Shown in pieces: positions 53,586 to 62,482 of a stretch of DNA of 64,000 bases (positions are counted from its first letter, which is position 1; each line of letters opens with the position of its first letter). A model generated the notes under the pieces. That model saw only the letters and a program-made list of their open reading frames with translations. It was not told where the DNA came from and made no database searches. Location: positions 248,001 to 312,000 of the forward strand of contig JAVJTT010000024.1 in NCBI GenBank assembly GCA_040220135.1. Direction: 5' to 3'. Source of the DNA: CAJXMH01 sp040220135. GTDB lineage: Bacteria > Bacteroidota > Bacteroidia > Flavobacteriales_E > Vicingaceae. The position numbers and the translations under genes were made by a program.

Positions 53586-54747
53586 AGTTTTCCGAGAGAT
53601 TTAAATTAATGAGCAGTTTTTCAAGTTCTTCCAAGTCTTTATAATCAATAATCGACTTAATGGTATTCAAATAGCCTTCATCAGAATGAGTAACATCTGA
53701 TAGCAATTTCTTCAAACCTTCAATTCCGGCTTTTTGATAAACCAATTCTACCACGGCAGCGCCAAAAGCGTAATTGTAATTGTAGCCTTCAAAAGCCATT
53801 TTTCTGTCTAGAATTGAGGTGATGCTGAAATCAGCTTTGTTTCTAAAGTCATTAATTAGCAACTGCCTTTCTTTTTTATACTTTTCAGGATTTTGCATTT
53901 TGCTGCCTAAGAATTCAGCCATGCCTTCTTCCACCAAAAAGTGTCGCTTTGCATTGGGTTGATGTAACACCAAATGCACCAACTCATGCGCATGGAATTC
54001 GCCATGGGCGGTGTAAATGCTTCCGATTTCTGCTTTAGTAATTCCGGTAGTGTAGCCGGTAAAAAAATAGTCAAAGCCCATGAGTTCACCTAAGTCATCT
54101 GCATTTTTTACTAGGTAATAATTAATAGGAGAGGAGCTTGATTCAAGCCCAAACAAGCTTTTTAAAGAATCGACAAATTGCGAAGCGGCTTTGGCTTTTT
54201 CTTTATTGATTGAATAATTGGGAGCAAAGTGATAATCAATGTTGTTCAAAGATTCTTGCTTCCAATCTTTTGTTTTCTGCACCAAGAAGTTTTGCAATAC
54301 CCATTTGCCTTTTTCTTTTACTGCATCTACTTGATGAATGCACCAAATGCTGCTTCCATTTTTCAAGCCGCCTTTCATTTGATATTGCACTCGCAAAGTA
54401 TAGCGATTTTTGCCGCTTGGCTCTAGGGTCATCAAATATAAGTCCATATAGCGGGGAAGCATCTTTGCACCAATGCCTTGAAATAAATAGGGGAGACTTA
54501 AATTAAATTGCTCATACTTTTCTTGCTCTTTAGAGTTCCAATAGGGGTTTTGATTCTTTGATTCAGGATTTGAAGTCAAGTAGTTTTTGTAAAGCTCAAT
54601 TATCTCTGCTTTGTTGGAATCTTCATCAACTAGTATGCGGTTACTGAGTATAAGGTTTAAGTCTGTTTTCGGTTGTTGTTCTTGTGCCTCAGAATGACAG
54701 GAATGCAAGTACAGGCTAAGACTCAATATGATTAAAAACTTATTCAT
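53584..54747 (-). CDS. Lipoprotein with HExxH metallopeptidase motif
   Basis: 387 residues. A lipoprotein signal (LIILSLSLYLHSC, Cys17) predicts envelope anchoring. The second half holds HELVH (H254, E255, H258) and, 19 or so residues on, LVEEGMAEFLG with a plausible third ligand, as in gluzincin peptidases. The first half is a beta-rich region (YTLRVQYQMKGGLK, KGKWVLQNFLV). It starts inside the end of the symporter gene (8-base overlap) as the last gene of the PIG-L/symporter operon. Protease activity is inferred from the motif only. Confidence 0.8.
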   Translation of the reverse strand: MNKFLIILSLSLYLHSCHSEAQEQQPKTDLNLILSNRILVDEDSNKAEIIELYKNYLTSNPESKNQNPYWNSKEQEKYEQFNLSLPYLFQGIGAKMLPRYMDLYLMTLEPSGKNRYTLRVQYQMKGGLKNGSSIWCIHQVDAVKEKGKWVLQNFLVQKTKDWKQESLNNIDYHFAPNYSINKEKAKAASQFVDSLKSLFGLESSSSPINYYLVKNADDLGELMGFDYFFTGYTTGITKAEIGSIYTAHGEFHAHELVHLVLHQPNAKRHFLVEEGMAEFLGSKMQNPEKYKKERQLLINDFRNKADFSITSILDRKMAFEGYNYNYAFGAAVVELVYQKAGIEGLKKLLSDVTHSDEGYLNTIKSIIDYKDLEELEKLLINLNLSEN

Positions 54748-56443
54748 TAGAAACTTTTGATGGAGATGTTTTCTCCAACACCATCGCTATCCCCACCACT
54801 AAAGCCGGAGCAATTAAATTGTACCACAAATAGCCAATGTCTATCACTTCCATGCGGTTTAAAGTGTACAACACAATAATGATGGCTTGTGAGATCAAAG
54901 CCGCCACAAAGACCGCATTGCCTTTTACCCATTTAAAGAAAAAGGCCACCAAGAAAATCCCTAGAATGGTTCCGTAGAAAAGTGAACCCAAAATGTTTAC
55001 CGCTTCAATCAGATTGTCGAAAAGGCTCGCCATGGCAGCAAATGCAATGGCAAAAAGCCCAAACATTAAGGTGAATAATTTAGAACGATTCAAATAGTGT
55101 TTTTCATCGCCCTTTTGATTGATGTTTCTTTTGTAAATGTCAACCGTAGTGGTTGAGGCTAGTGCATTTAATTCTGCAGAAGTAGAAGACATGGCTGCAG
55201 AGAAAATCACCGCAAGCAATAGACCTACAATCCCCACCGGCAGGTAATTAATCACAAAAGTGATGAAGATGTAATCATCGTCTTGGGTTTCTGCATCCGC
55301 ATCTGCTTGCTTGATCAAGTCCTTACTTTGGGTCATTAAAGCCTGTTCTCGGTGGTGCAAGTTGTTGATCTCGGATTTGATAGCGTCGCGATTATCTGCG
55401 GTTTTAAACTCTTGAATTAAGGCTTGCTTTTCTTCAAATACGGCTGTTTGCTCCTTTTCTACTGCTTGGTATTCGGTGGCATATTCGGAGTTCATCACCT
55501 TGTCTACATTGGCCTGATTAAAGTGCAATGGTGGCATTACAAATTGGTAAAACAAGAACACTAAAACCCCCACAAATAGAATGAAAAACTGCATGGGAAT
55601 TTTTAGCAAGCCGTTGAACATTAAACCCAAGCGGCTTTCTTTTACTGAACTTCCGCTTAAGTAGCGTTGCACTTGCGATTGATCGGTTCCGAAATAACTC
55701 AATTGCAAAAACAAACCACCAATAATCCCCGACCAAATGTTGTAGCGACTGCCTGGATTAAACTCCCAATCAATTACTTGCATTTTGTCCATAGCGCCGG
55801 CAAGTTCAATGCCATCTCCAAAGCTGAGGTGGTCGGTTAAGTAGGCGATCAAAAAGCCACAAGCGATGAACATGCCTAAAAAGATCACTGCCATTTGCTG
55901 CTTATGTGTTTGAGAAACGGCTTTTGTTCCACCGGAAACGGTGTAAATAATTACCAAAGCGCCAATAAAGAAAATAGTAAAATTCAAACTCCAACCGATG
56001 ATCTGCGAAAGAATAATGGCGGGAGCGTAAATGGTAATTCCGGCTGCTAATCCTCTTTGCAAAAGGAAAAGTGAGGCAGTGAGCAAACGAGTTTTGTTGT
56101 CGAAGCGAGATTCCAAAAACTCATAAGCGGTGTATACCTTCAGCTTGTAGTAAAGCGGAATAAAGACCGTTGAAATAATGATCATGGCCAAAGGCAAGCC
56201 AAAGTAGAATTGCACAAAGCCCATCCCTTCCATATAGGCTTGGCCGGGAGTTGATAAAAATGTAATGGCTGAAGCTTGGGTGGCCATTACCGACAAACCA
56301 ATGGTCCACCAATTGGATTCTTTGCCACCCAGTAAAAATCCTTTAATGTTTTTGCTGCCTCTAGTTTTCCACACGCCATAGGCTACAATGAAAAACAAGG
56401 TGCCCAACATCACCGTCCAATCTATCCAGCCAAACTCTTTCAT
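54740..56443 (-). CDS. Sodium:solute symporter (SSS family)
   Basis: 567 residues with about 13 hydrophobic segments. Family marks include MATQASAITFLSTPGQAY, GGTKAVSQT and FSAAMSSTSAELNALASTTTVDIY. Residues about 310-385 form a highly charged helical insertion (EYQAVEKEQTAVFEEKQALI) between membrane segments. The ATG at 56443 (MKEFGWIDWTV) overlaps the TGA of the preceding 47-codon gene as ATGA, so I prefer it to an in-frame ATG at 56467. Substrate unknown; the operon with a PIG-L deacetylase suggests a sugar or related compound. Confidence 0.9.
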   Translation of the reverse strand: MKEFGWIDWTVMLGTLFFIVAYGVWKTRGSKNIKGFLLGGKESNWWTIGLSVMATQASAITFLSTPGQAYMEGMGFVQFYFGLPLAMIIISTVFIPLYYKLKVYTAYEFLESRFDNKTRLLTASLFLLQRGLAAGITIYAPAIILSQIIGWSLNFTIFFIGALVIIYTVSGGTKAVSQTHKQQMAVIFLGMFIACGFLIAYLTDHLSFGDGIELAGAMDKMQVIDWEFNPGSRYNIWSGIIGGLFLQLSYFGTDQSQVQRYLSGSSVKESRLGLMFNGLLKIPMQFFILFVGVLVFLFYQFVMPPLHFNQANVDKVMNSEYATEYQAVEKEQTAVFEEKQALIQEFKTADNRDAIKSEINNLHHREQALMTQSKDLIKQADADAETQDDDYIFITFVINYLPVGIVGLLLAVIFSAAMSSTSAELNALASTTTVDIYKRNINQKGDEKHYLNRSKLFTLMFGLFAIAFAAMASLFDNLIEAVNILGSLFYGTILGIFLVAFFFKWVKGNAVFVAALISQAIIIVLYTLNRMEVIDIGYLWYNLIAPALVVGIAMVLEKTSPSKVSNE

Positions 56444-56583
56444 AGGTGGTAAGTGTTGGTGATCCAAATGAAGAAAAGAATCAGCACAATTTCAACCGCT
56501 AAGATGAAAAGGTAAAGCCCTTTCCATTGCTTAAAAAATGGCGGCGAATCTGCTAGTTTGGTTTCCTTTTCTTCTTTATTCAT
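56440..56583 (-). CDS. 47-residue single-pass membrane protein in the PIG-L/symporter operon
   Basis: A 47-codon frame begins at the ATG at 56583, which overlaps the PIG-L stop (ATGAATAA), and ends at a TGA that overlaps the symporter ATG (ATGA). The peptide has a charged start (MNKEEKETKLADSPPFFKQW) and then one hydrophobic helix (GLYLFILAVEIVLILFFIWI). Coupling on both sides is strong evidence that it is translated. It may be a small accessory subunit of the symporter. No known family recognised. Confidence 0.8.
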   Translation of the reverse strand: MNKEEKETKLADSPPFFKQWKGLYLFILAVEIVLILFFIWITNTYHL

Positions 56584-59029
56584 GTCCGTAAGAGATCATG
56601 TTGGTTAACAAACGAAAAGCTCCTGGAACTCCGGCAGGCAATTCTCTAAAGAAAGAAATTCCGGTATAAATGAATTTCCCTTTTCCATAGTCTGCCACTA
56701 AAATACTTCCCTTTTGTGGCTCTTCTCCCGGATCATTCCAAGCGATGATGGGGGTATATTTTTCATCCCAATTACCGGCAAAATACAAACCTCTTTCTTG
56801 CACCCAGCCTTCAAAATCTTTATCTGTGATCTGATTAGGCTGATTGAAAATAGGATGCTTTTCATCTAAAAGGGTAGGTTCAGCCTCTTCTTTGGTCACT
56901 CGGTTTCTAGTCAACTCAAAAGGGTAAGGGCCAATTTCTTTTACTTTTAAACCTCGGCTAGTGTTGTACTGCACTACTACGGTTCCACCATTCTTAACGA
57001 ATTCATTCAAAAGCGTATTCCCATTCTTCATGCTTTCGTGAATGTTGTAGGCTCTAATGCCAACCACTATGGTTTCAAAATGACTCAAATCGGTTACCGG
57101 CAATTTATCCGCTTCAATCTCTGTTACATCAAAACCAATTTGACTGAGGTTTTGAGCTACTTCATCGCCACTACCAATGATGTAGCCAATTTTAGTAGCC
57201 GTTTTTTGAATGTCCATTTTCACCACTTTGGCTTTTGCCTTGGGGAACATGATCTGCGGACGAATATGATCGTAATCAATGCGCTGAACCGCTCTGGCTT
57301 CTTTGCTATCTAAGGTGAACTCCAAGTCACCCACGGAAGAGCCTTTCGGCGGAATAATTTCAAAACTTAAAGCCGCTTGCTCACCAACAAAAGTGGGAGT
57401 AAAGCTTATTTGTTTTGGCTTGGATTTCCATCCTTCCGGCAGCTTTAAAGCGATGGTAAAGTCTTTGCCAATTCGGTTGGCTTCGGCAATGAAGTTGATC
57501 TTTTTGGCTTCAGCGGCAGTAAAAGTGTAGACTTTATCAGAAGGCGTTAGCGTAGCTTCTGGTGAAATGACCACATCTCTATGTAATTCTCCTTTCACCC
57601 GATCAGACCATTTGTAATCGATAGGCTCAGTAAAAGTAATTTCTTCGTCTTCTATTTTTAAAGTGTAAATAAAGTCTTTGATGGGACCGGCTTCCGGTTT
57701 ACATCTCAAATCAGGGGCAAAAAAAAGCGTTTCCTTGTAACTTCCATAAGGCAACCAATAGGGATGTGTTATGCTATTTTTGTATCTAAATGAGAAATTA
57801 AACTCATACAGTTCATTGTCCTCAAGTCCTTGATGGTTGGTGTTCTGCATAATGGCAGGATCAAGTTTCGTAAGCTCTACTTCCAATCCACTTCTGTGCA
57901 AAAGGATAAACTGTCCTTTAATGGAATCTCCTGACACGTAATTGTAATTCTCAGCTAATGCTTCAGCTTTTATTCCGGCTGTGGCTTTAATCAACTTTTT
58001 GATATCTGCTAGCTTCTCTTCTTGGTAAGGATTGGCTTTCATCTCATTTACCGATTGATAGAGCTTTACTAATCCGTTCACCGATTTTGCCGGTTGAGCT
58101 GCATCGTAATTTTCGATTAAGGTATTGATCTGCTTTTCTATTTCTGCACCACCTTTCACTCGGTTCCAACTGAGATCAACTCTTTCGAAAAGGTCGTTTT
58201 CGGCTTTGTCACCATCGGTGTGTTGTAGGTATTCCAAACGGTTTCCTCGGCTACGTGCCACTCCAAAGCCTTGACTTTTATGCTGAGAACGACTGTCGGC
58301 AGCAATTTCAGAGTAGGAGAGACCCAAAATCTCATTATAATCGCCAATATTAGCCGTAACAATGCCGCCTTTTTCTAAAGCTTCATTTTTTACTTCTTCG
58401 TTCCACCAATACACATCCCACAAGAGTCTTTTGGGTTGCCAAACTTCTACTTGTTTTAATTGCTCGGGATAAGCATTTGGGTCAGCGGCTAACTTAAACG
58501 CTTCATTAGCCAAAATAGATGAAGCAGTATGGTGACCATGTCCTCCGCGACTATCGGAAGGGAAACGAGTTACGATTACATCTGGTTTGAATTTTCTGAT
58601 CACATAAACCACATCGGAAAGCACTTCTTCTTTGTTCCACTTTTCAAAAGTTTCATCGGCTGTTTTGGAGTAGCCAAAATCATCTACCCGAGAGAAAAAC
58701 TGTTCGCCGCCATCTTCTTTTCTCGCTTCCAAGAGTTCTTGAGTTCTTAGCACGCCCATAGCGTCTCCTTTTTCGGTTCCTACTAAGTTTTGACCGCCAT
58801 CGCCTCGAGTTAATGAAAGATAAGCGGTACGCACCATACGCTCGTTTTCTAACCAAGCGATCAAGCGGGTATTCTCATCATCAGGGTGAGCCGCTACGTA
58901 TAAAGCATTACCCACTATATTTAATTTTTTGAGTTCTTGTAAAATATCAGCAGAACTTTCAATGGGGCGTTGTGCCTGAAGTTGAAATAGGGAAGCTGCT
59001 AGAAACAGCAATAGGAAAGCTTTTCTCAT
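56576..59029 (-). CDS. Exported PIG-L family deacetylase with C-terminal extension
   Basis: 817 residues with a signal peptide (AFLLLFLAASLFQLQAQ). The zinc deacetylase domain (about 35-280) has AHPDDE (47-52), TRGDGGQN and GGHGHHTAS (162-170). A helical linker, beta-sandwich domains (about 350-610) and a C-terminal class-I amidotransferase-like fold (GGTVVVQYNTSRG, KGKFIYTGISFFRELP) follow. It presumably deacetylates N-acetyl sugars or glycoconjugates in the periplasm. First gene of a four-gene overlapping operon with the small membrane protein, symporter and HExxH lipoprotein. Confidence 0.88.
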   Translation of the reverse strand: MRKAFLLLFLAASLFQLQAQRPIESSADILQELKKLNIVGNALYVAAHPDDENTRLIAWLENERMVRTAYLSLTRGDGGQNLVGTEKGDAMGVLRTQELLEARKEDGGEQFFSRVDDFGYSKTADETFEKWNKEEVLSDVVYVIRKFKPDVIVTRFPSDSRGGHGHHTASSILANEAFKLAADPNAYPEQLKQVEVWQPKRLLWDVYWWNEEVKNEALEKGGIVTANIGDYNEILGLSYSEIAADSRSQHKSQGFGVARSRGNRLEYLQHTDGDKAENDLFERVDLSWNRVKGGAEIEKQINTLIENYDAAQPAKSVNGLVKLYQSVNEMKANPYQEEKLADIKKLIKATAGIKAEALAENYNYVSGDSIKGQFILLHRSGLEVELTKLDPAIMQNTNHQGLEDNELYEFNFSFRYKNSITHPYWLPYGSYKETLFFAPDLRCKPEAGPIKDFIYTLKIEDEEITFTEPIDYKWSDRVKGELHRDVVISPEATLTPSDKVYTFTAAEAKKINFIAEANRIGKDFTIALKLPEGWKSKPKQISFTPTFVGEQAALSFEIIPPKGSSVGDLEFTLDSKEARAVQRIDYDHIRPQIMFPKAKAKVVKMDIQKTATKIGYIIGSGDEVAQNLSQIGFDVTEIEADKLPVTDLSHFETIVVGIRAYNIHESMKNGNTLLNEFVKNGGTVVVQYNTSRGLKVKEIGPYPFELTRNRVTKEEAEPTLLDEKHPIFNQPNQITDKDFEGWVQERGLYFAGNWDEKYTPIIAWNDPGEEPQKGSILVADYGKGKFIYTGISFFRELPAGVPGAFRLLTNMISYGHE

Positions 59030-59096
59030 TTCTTAAAAATTTGAGGCTCTAAATTAAGGATAGCAAACTAACTGAAGTACTTATAGTTTAAAGTTA

Positions 59097-59158
59097 GAAG
59101 TACTTAAAGTTGGAGTATGTAGCGGAAAGCATAAAGTAAAAAGCCCAAAGCTCAAAGC
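59097..59158. repeat. 62-base direct repeat, copy 1
   Basis: This copy (GAAGTACTTAAAGTTGGAGT onwards) is repeated at 59341-59402 with three single-base differences and no gaps. It lies in the gene-free stretch 59030-59555. The sequence is built of short AAAGC/AAAGT phrases. Confidence 0.9.
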
Positions 59159-59239
59159 ATAATGTTTAAAGAAGAAAAGTAAAGAGGTATTAAACCCCTA
59201 AGGCCGCGAAGATTTAGCTTAGTTCTCGAAGGTTTATGT

Positions 59240-59279
59240 TCTTTGCGCTCTTTGCGGCTTCTTGGCGTGCTTTGCGGTT
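59240..59279. repeat. Short CTTTGCG-type tandem phrases
   Basis: CTTTGCGCTCTTTGCGGCTT is followed by CTTGGCGTGCTTTGCGGTTG: four variants of CTTTGCGG in 40 bases. Complementary GGCCGCGAAGA-type phrase occurs just upstream (about 59202-59212). No coding frame. Confidence 0.6.
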
Positions 59280-59340
59280 GAGCCAGAAGTTAAAAGTATT
59301 TAAAGTTAGAAGTACTTATAGTTAAAAGTATTTAGAGTTC

Positions 59341-59402
59341 GAAGTACTTAAAGTTGGAGTATGTAGTGGAAAGCCTAAAGTAAAAAGCCCAAAGCCCAAA
59401 GC
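59341..59402. repeat. 62-base direct repeat, copy 2
   Basis: Second copy of the repeat at 59097-59158, same orientation, 182 bases after the end of the first. The intervening and preceding sequence also carries partial copies of GTTAGAAGTACTT. Confidence 0.9.
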
Positions 59403-59483
59403 TAAAAGCCTAAAGAAGAACAGCTGATGAGTAAAAAAGACACACTTCAGTTTTGCTACTCGTCTAAAGTCTAAGGTCTAAAA

Positions 59484-59548
59484 GCGCAGCGGTCTCAATT
59501 CTAGCAGCGCAGCGGTCTTGGCTCTATACTCTAACAGCGTAGCGGTCT
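59484..59548. repeat. Three spaced copies of a GCAGCGGTCT motif
   Basis: GCGCAGCGGTCT, GCGCAGCGGTCT and GCGTAGCGGTCT end at 59495, 59518 and 59548, each preceded by a short CTA-type phrase. They lie between the 62-base repeats and the acetyltransferase stop codon. Together these repeats fill most of the 526-base gap 59030-59555; nothing in it looks like a gene. Confidence 0.75.
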
Positions 59549-59555
59549 TTTCTCT

Positions 59556-60134
59556 TTACTCTTCTTTAAGTTTCTCCCAATCACTTCGAATCATACAGTA
59601 ATATTCGCTGTCTAAAAACTCACCATCAAAATAGTAGTTTTCACGAAAGTGACCTTCCTTTTTAAAGCCTGAATTTAGGAGCAATTGAATTGAGCCTTCA
59701 TTTCTTGGATCGACTTCTGCTTTTATGCTATTGACTCCAAATTGCCCGAAACCGTAATTGACTACCTCGGTCATAGCTTCCGTCATGTAGCCATTTTGTT
59801 GATGATCCTGATCTAATCCAAAACCGATTTCAGCCCGAGCGTGTCTATAGTCTATTTTCCAAAATCCAACATAGCCAATCAAATCTTCTTTTCCTTTCAT
59901 CGCTATTTTCCAATTCAAGCCTTTTTCAGTGTCAAAGTCATGGATGATGTCATGTACTCGAGAACGAGCCTCTGATTTTTTCTTCAAAGGATGTAAGCCT
60001 AAGTACATCATGAAATCTTCATCGGATCGAAGATTAAAGAAGTTCTCTACATCATTTGGTGTAAAAGCAGTCAAACTCAAACGTTCTGTCTCTAATACAG
60101 GGAATTCATCCGGGAAATTTATTTCTGGCTTCAT
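59556..60134 (-). CDS. GNAT family N-acetyltransferase (RimJ/RimL-like)
   Basis: 192 residues. It opens with FPVLETERLSLTAFTPNDVENFF, typical of the RimJ/RimL/YdaF subgroup, and carries the acetyl-CoA loop region DQDHQQNGYMTEAM and NEGSIQLLLNSGFKKEGHFR. The acceptor may be a protein N-terminus, an amino acid or an antibiotic. The start codon overlaps the TPR membrane protein's stop by one base (TAATG). Confidence 0.92.
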   Translation of the reverse strand: MKPEINFPDEFPVLETERLSLTAFTPNDVENFFNLRSDEDFMMYLGLHPLKKKSEARSRVHDIIHDFDTEKGLNWKIAMKGKEDLIGYVGFWKIDYRHARAEIGFGLDQDHQQNGYMTEAMTEVVNYGFGQFGVNSIKAEVDPRNEGSIQLLLNSGFKKEGHFRENYYFDGEFLDSEYYCMIRSDWEKLKEE

Positions 60135-62125
60135 TAAACAGGGAATTTTGTTCGGTCTAAGTTAGGGTCAATTTGTTTGGCTTTATCAAAGGCAGCTTTG
60201 GCTTGTTGCAGTTGTTGGTTGTAATAATAACTCAAGCCTAAATCTACAAAAGCTTTTGAATTGTTGGGTTGAATTTGAGTGGCTTTTTCAAGCACTTGAA
60301 TAGCTGCAGCATAATTGCCTTGTAAACCGTAAACTGTTCCCATATTGCTTAACAATTGGTAAGAGTTAGGAAAACGCTGCAAGCCGCTTTGAAATACATC
60401 TAAAGCTTTGTTCAAATCGTTTTTTTCTTTGCCGTAAGCGCGGCCCATGTTCACATAAACCGTTTCTACCTGTGGATTAATGCGTTGTAGCTCTTCGTAG
60501 GCTTTAAGCTTGAAGTTGGTGTTTTTTTCTTGTTCTAAAACAATTAATATGTTACTCCAAGCATTTTGATTGTTAGGATTTATCGATAAGATCTTTTTGT
60601 AGTAAGGCATGGCATTTTTAGCTTCTTTGGTAAGCTCCCACTGAGCATTACCCATTAAAAGCAAAGCGTCGATGTATTCCGGATAAACCTTTATCGCCCT
60701 TTCAAGGTACTTAATTCCTCTTATCAATAATTTTCTTTTCTCTGCTGGATTGTTGCTTTTTGCTGCTTCTTCGGTTAATAAGCCGCCTGCCATTACATTG
60801 CTTTTTGCACCATTTACTGAGATTTCAGCATCATGGGTAGCAAGAGTTAAATTGTTTTTCCAAACTAAATTTCGACTGATGGTTTTTACCGAATACAAAG
60901 AGAAGATAAGTAGACATAGAAAGGTTAAGGCTTGCTGTTTTTGCTTTATTTTTTTGATAAAATTAGAAAGTCCGAATAATAGAAATTGACCTAAAACAAG
61001 ACAAAAACCAAGCGAAGAAACATAGACAAAGCGCTCATTCATAAAGGCCCCAATGGGGAAGATCAAGTTGGAGGCAATACTTAAGGTGATAAAGAAAATC
61101 AAGATGCCAAATCCATATAATTTCCTTTTTAGGAAGCCAACCATGGATAGAATGATTAAACCAAGATAAAGAAAGGCAGAAAGAATCACCATGGGGTTAT
61201 TCCAAGATACAATGGGAATATGCTTGGGGTAATAATCGTAAGTAAGAGGATGGGGAAAGAAAAGCAGTTGGACATATTTACCAAGCGTAAGCATGATGGT
61301 GGCGTACTTTTCTGAAACCGTCGATTCCAAGAAAGGGTCGTTCATCAAGTTATCGGCCACGTCTTTTATACCTCCACCTACTACTTGGTAACGAATGGCA
61401 AACCAGCCACCAGCTACTGCCAATAAAACCGCAAAAGCCGGAATGGCTTGTTGAATTTTCTCTTTTTTAAAAAAGTAAATGGCCAAGGGAAAGATGGCTA
61501 ACCAAGTGATGGCATTCTCTTTTGAAAGTAATGCCAAAAAATAAACTCCTGCCATCGTAATCAGCAGGCTTATCTTCTTGCTATCAAGCCACTTCAGCAG
61601 TAGCCAAAGAGTAAAGAGCTCTCCACAGAAAGCCATAATTTCATCGCGTCCTTTAATGTTGGCCACTACTTCACTGTGAATGGGGTGAAAAACCCAAAGT
61701 AAGGTTGCTAAAAGAGATAGGGGAAGCCAAGGATTATTTTCCCACTTTTCAGGAAACAACTTTTGCAAGACAAGAAAAAGTAATACCCCATTTAGTAAGT
61801 ACCACAACACATTCATAAGGTGGCCTATAAAAGGGGAGTTGCCAAAAAAAGCATACTCCAAGTTGAACATCACCATGGAAAGTGGTCGGTATCTTCCGCC
61901 CGATACTAATTCCTTTTTTTGACCATAAAAGCCCACAAATTGATCGTTTGAAAGCTGCTCCCAAATGCCGGAAAAGCCTTTTTTGGTAAAGTCATTTTCC
62001 GTGATCACAATGGCATCATCCAAAGTGTAATCATGGCCTAATGTATTGGCATAAAGCAAAAAACCACAAATTACGATCAGGCCAATTGCTTTTTTTTGAC
62101 TGATATTTCGAAGCGCCCAGCTCAT
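60134..62125 (-). CDS. TPR-containing multi-pass membrane protein (TMTC/DUF1736-like)
   Basis: 663 residues. The first 410 or so hold about ten hydrophobic segments, opening with a segment before LGHDYTLDDAIVITEN, an arrangement seen in GT-C-fold proteins; the Asp-Asp pair there would be the catalytic acid position. The last 200 residues are TPR repeats (PYYKKILSINPNNQNAWSN, ALDVFQSGLQRFPNSYQLL, AAIQVLEKATQIQPNNSKAF). This is the build of TMTC-type O-mannosyltransferases and of many Bacteroidota proteins named only by repeats. Glycosyl transfer is inferred. Coupled to the GNAT gene downstream. Confidence 0.85.
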   Translation of the reverse strand: MSWALRNISQKKAIGLIVICGFLLYANTLGHDYTLDDAIVITENDFTKKGFSGIWEQLSNDQFVGFYGQKKELVSGGRYRPLSMVMFNLEYAFFGNSPFIGHLMNVLWYLLNGVLLFLVLQKLFPEKWENNPWLPLSLLATLLWVFHPIHSEVVANIKGRDEIMAFCGELFTLWLLLKWLDSKKISLLITMAGVYFLALLSKENAITWLAIFPLAIYFFKKEKIQQAIPAFAVLLAVAGGWFAIRYQVVGGGIKDVADNLMNDPFLESTVSEKYATIMLTLGKYVQLLFFPHPLTYDYYPKHIPIVSWNNPMVILSAFLYLGLIILSMVGFLKRKLYGFGILIFFITLSIASNLIFPIGAFMNERFVYVSSLGFCLVLGQFLLFGLSNFIKKIKQKQQALTFLCLLIFSLYSVKTISRNLVWKNNLTLATHDAEISVNGAKSNVMAGGLLTEEAAKSNNPAEKRKLLIRGIKYLERAIKVYPEYIDALLLMGNAQWELTKEAKNAMPYYKKILSINPNNQNAWSNILIVLEQEKNTNFKLKAYEELQRINPQVETVYVNMGRAYGKEKNDLNKALDVFQSGLQRFPNSYQLLSNMGTVYGLQGNYAAAIQVLEKATQIQPNNSKAFVDLGLSYYYNQQLQQAKAAFDKAKQIDPNLDRTKFPV

Positions 62126-62126
62126 T

Positions 62127-62462
62127 TTAGTCCTTTTCGATGGTTATACCAAAGATGGAAAACTTCACATCTTTTGCTTTTTCCCTTTCTTTTTTCTCCT
62201 CGGCGTCCTCTCCTTCATCAAGCAGGTGCAAGCGCTTTTTTACCTGAAACATTAAACGGTTGCTCATGTACTTGATCGATTCGTCGGTATCTAGTACTTT
62301 TTTTTCGGCTTCTTCCGTTGAAATATCTCTATTTTTAGCCAATGGTTTGGAAGTAACAGGCTTTTCTTTGCTTTGGGAATACAGCGATTGACCGAAACCT
62401 AAGAGCATCAGTAGAAGTAAAAATCGAAACTTGGTAGTAAAGAAATTGAAGACTTCTTTCAT
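62127..62462 (-). CDS. Small exported protein, function unknown
   Basis: 111 residues from the ATG at 62462 (MKEVFNFFTTKFRFLLLLML), with a signal peptide ending near SLYSQ. The mature part is charged and helical (EEAEKKVLDTDESIKYMSNRLMFQVKKRL) and ends in FSIFGITIEKD. A frame opening at 62570 would overlap the divergent gene and is rejected. The stop is one base from the TPR protein's start, so the two are probably one transcript. Confidence 0.7.
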   Translation of the reverse strand: MKEVFNFFTTKFRFLLLLMLLGFGQSLYSQSKEKPVTSKPLAKNRDISTEEAEKKVLDTDESIKYMSNRLMFQVKKRLHLLDEGEDAEEKKEREKAKDVKFSIFGITIEKD

Positions 62463-62482
62463 GGTAGACCAAAATAAATAAA

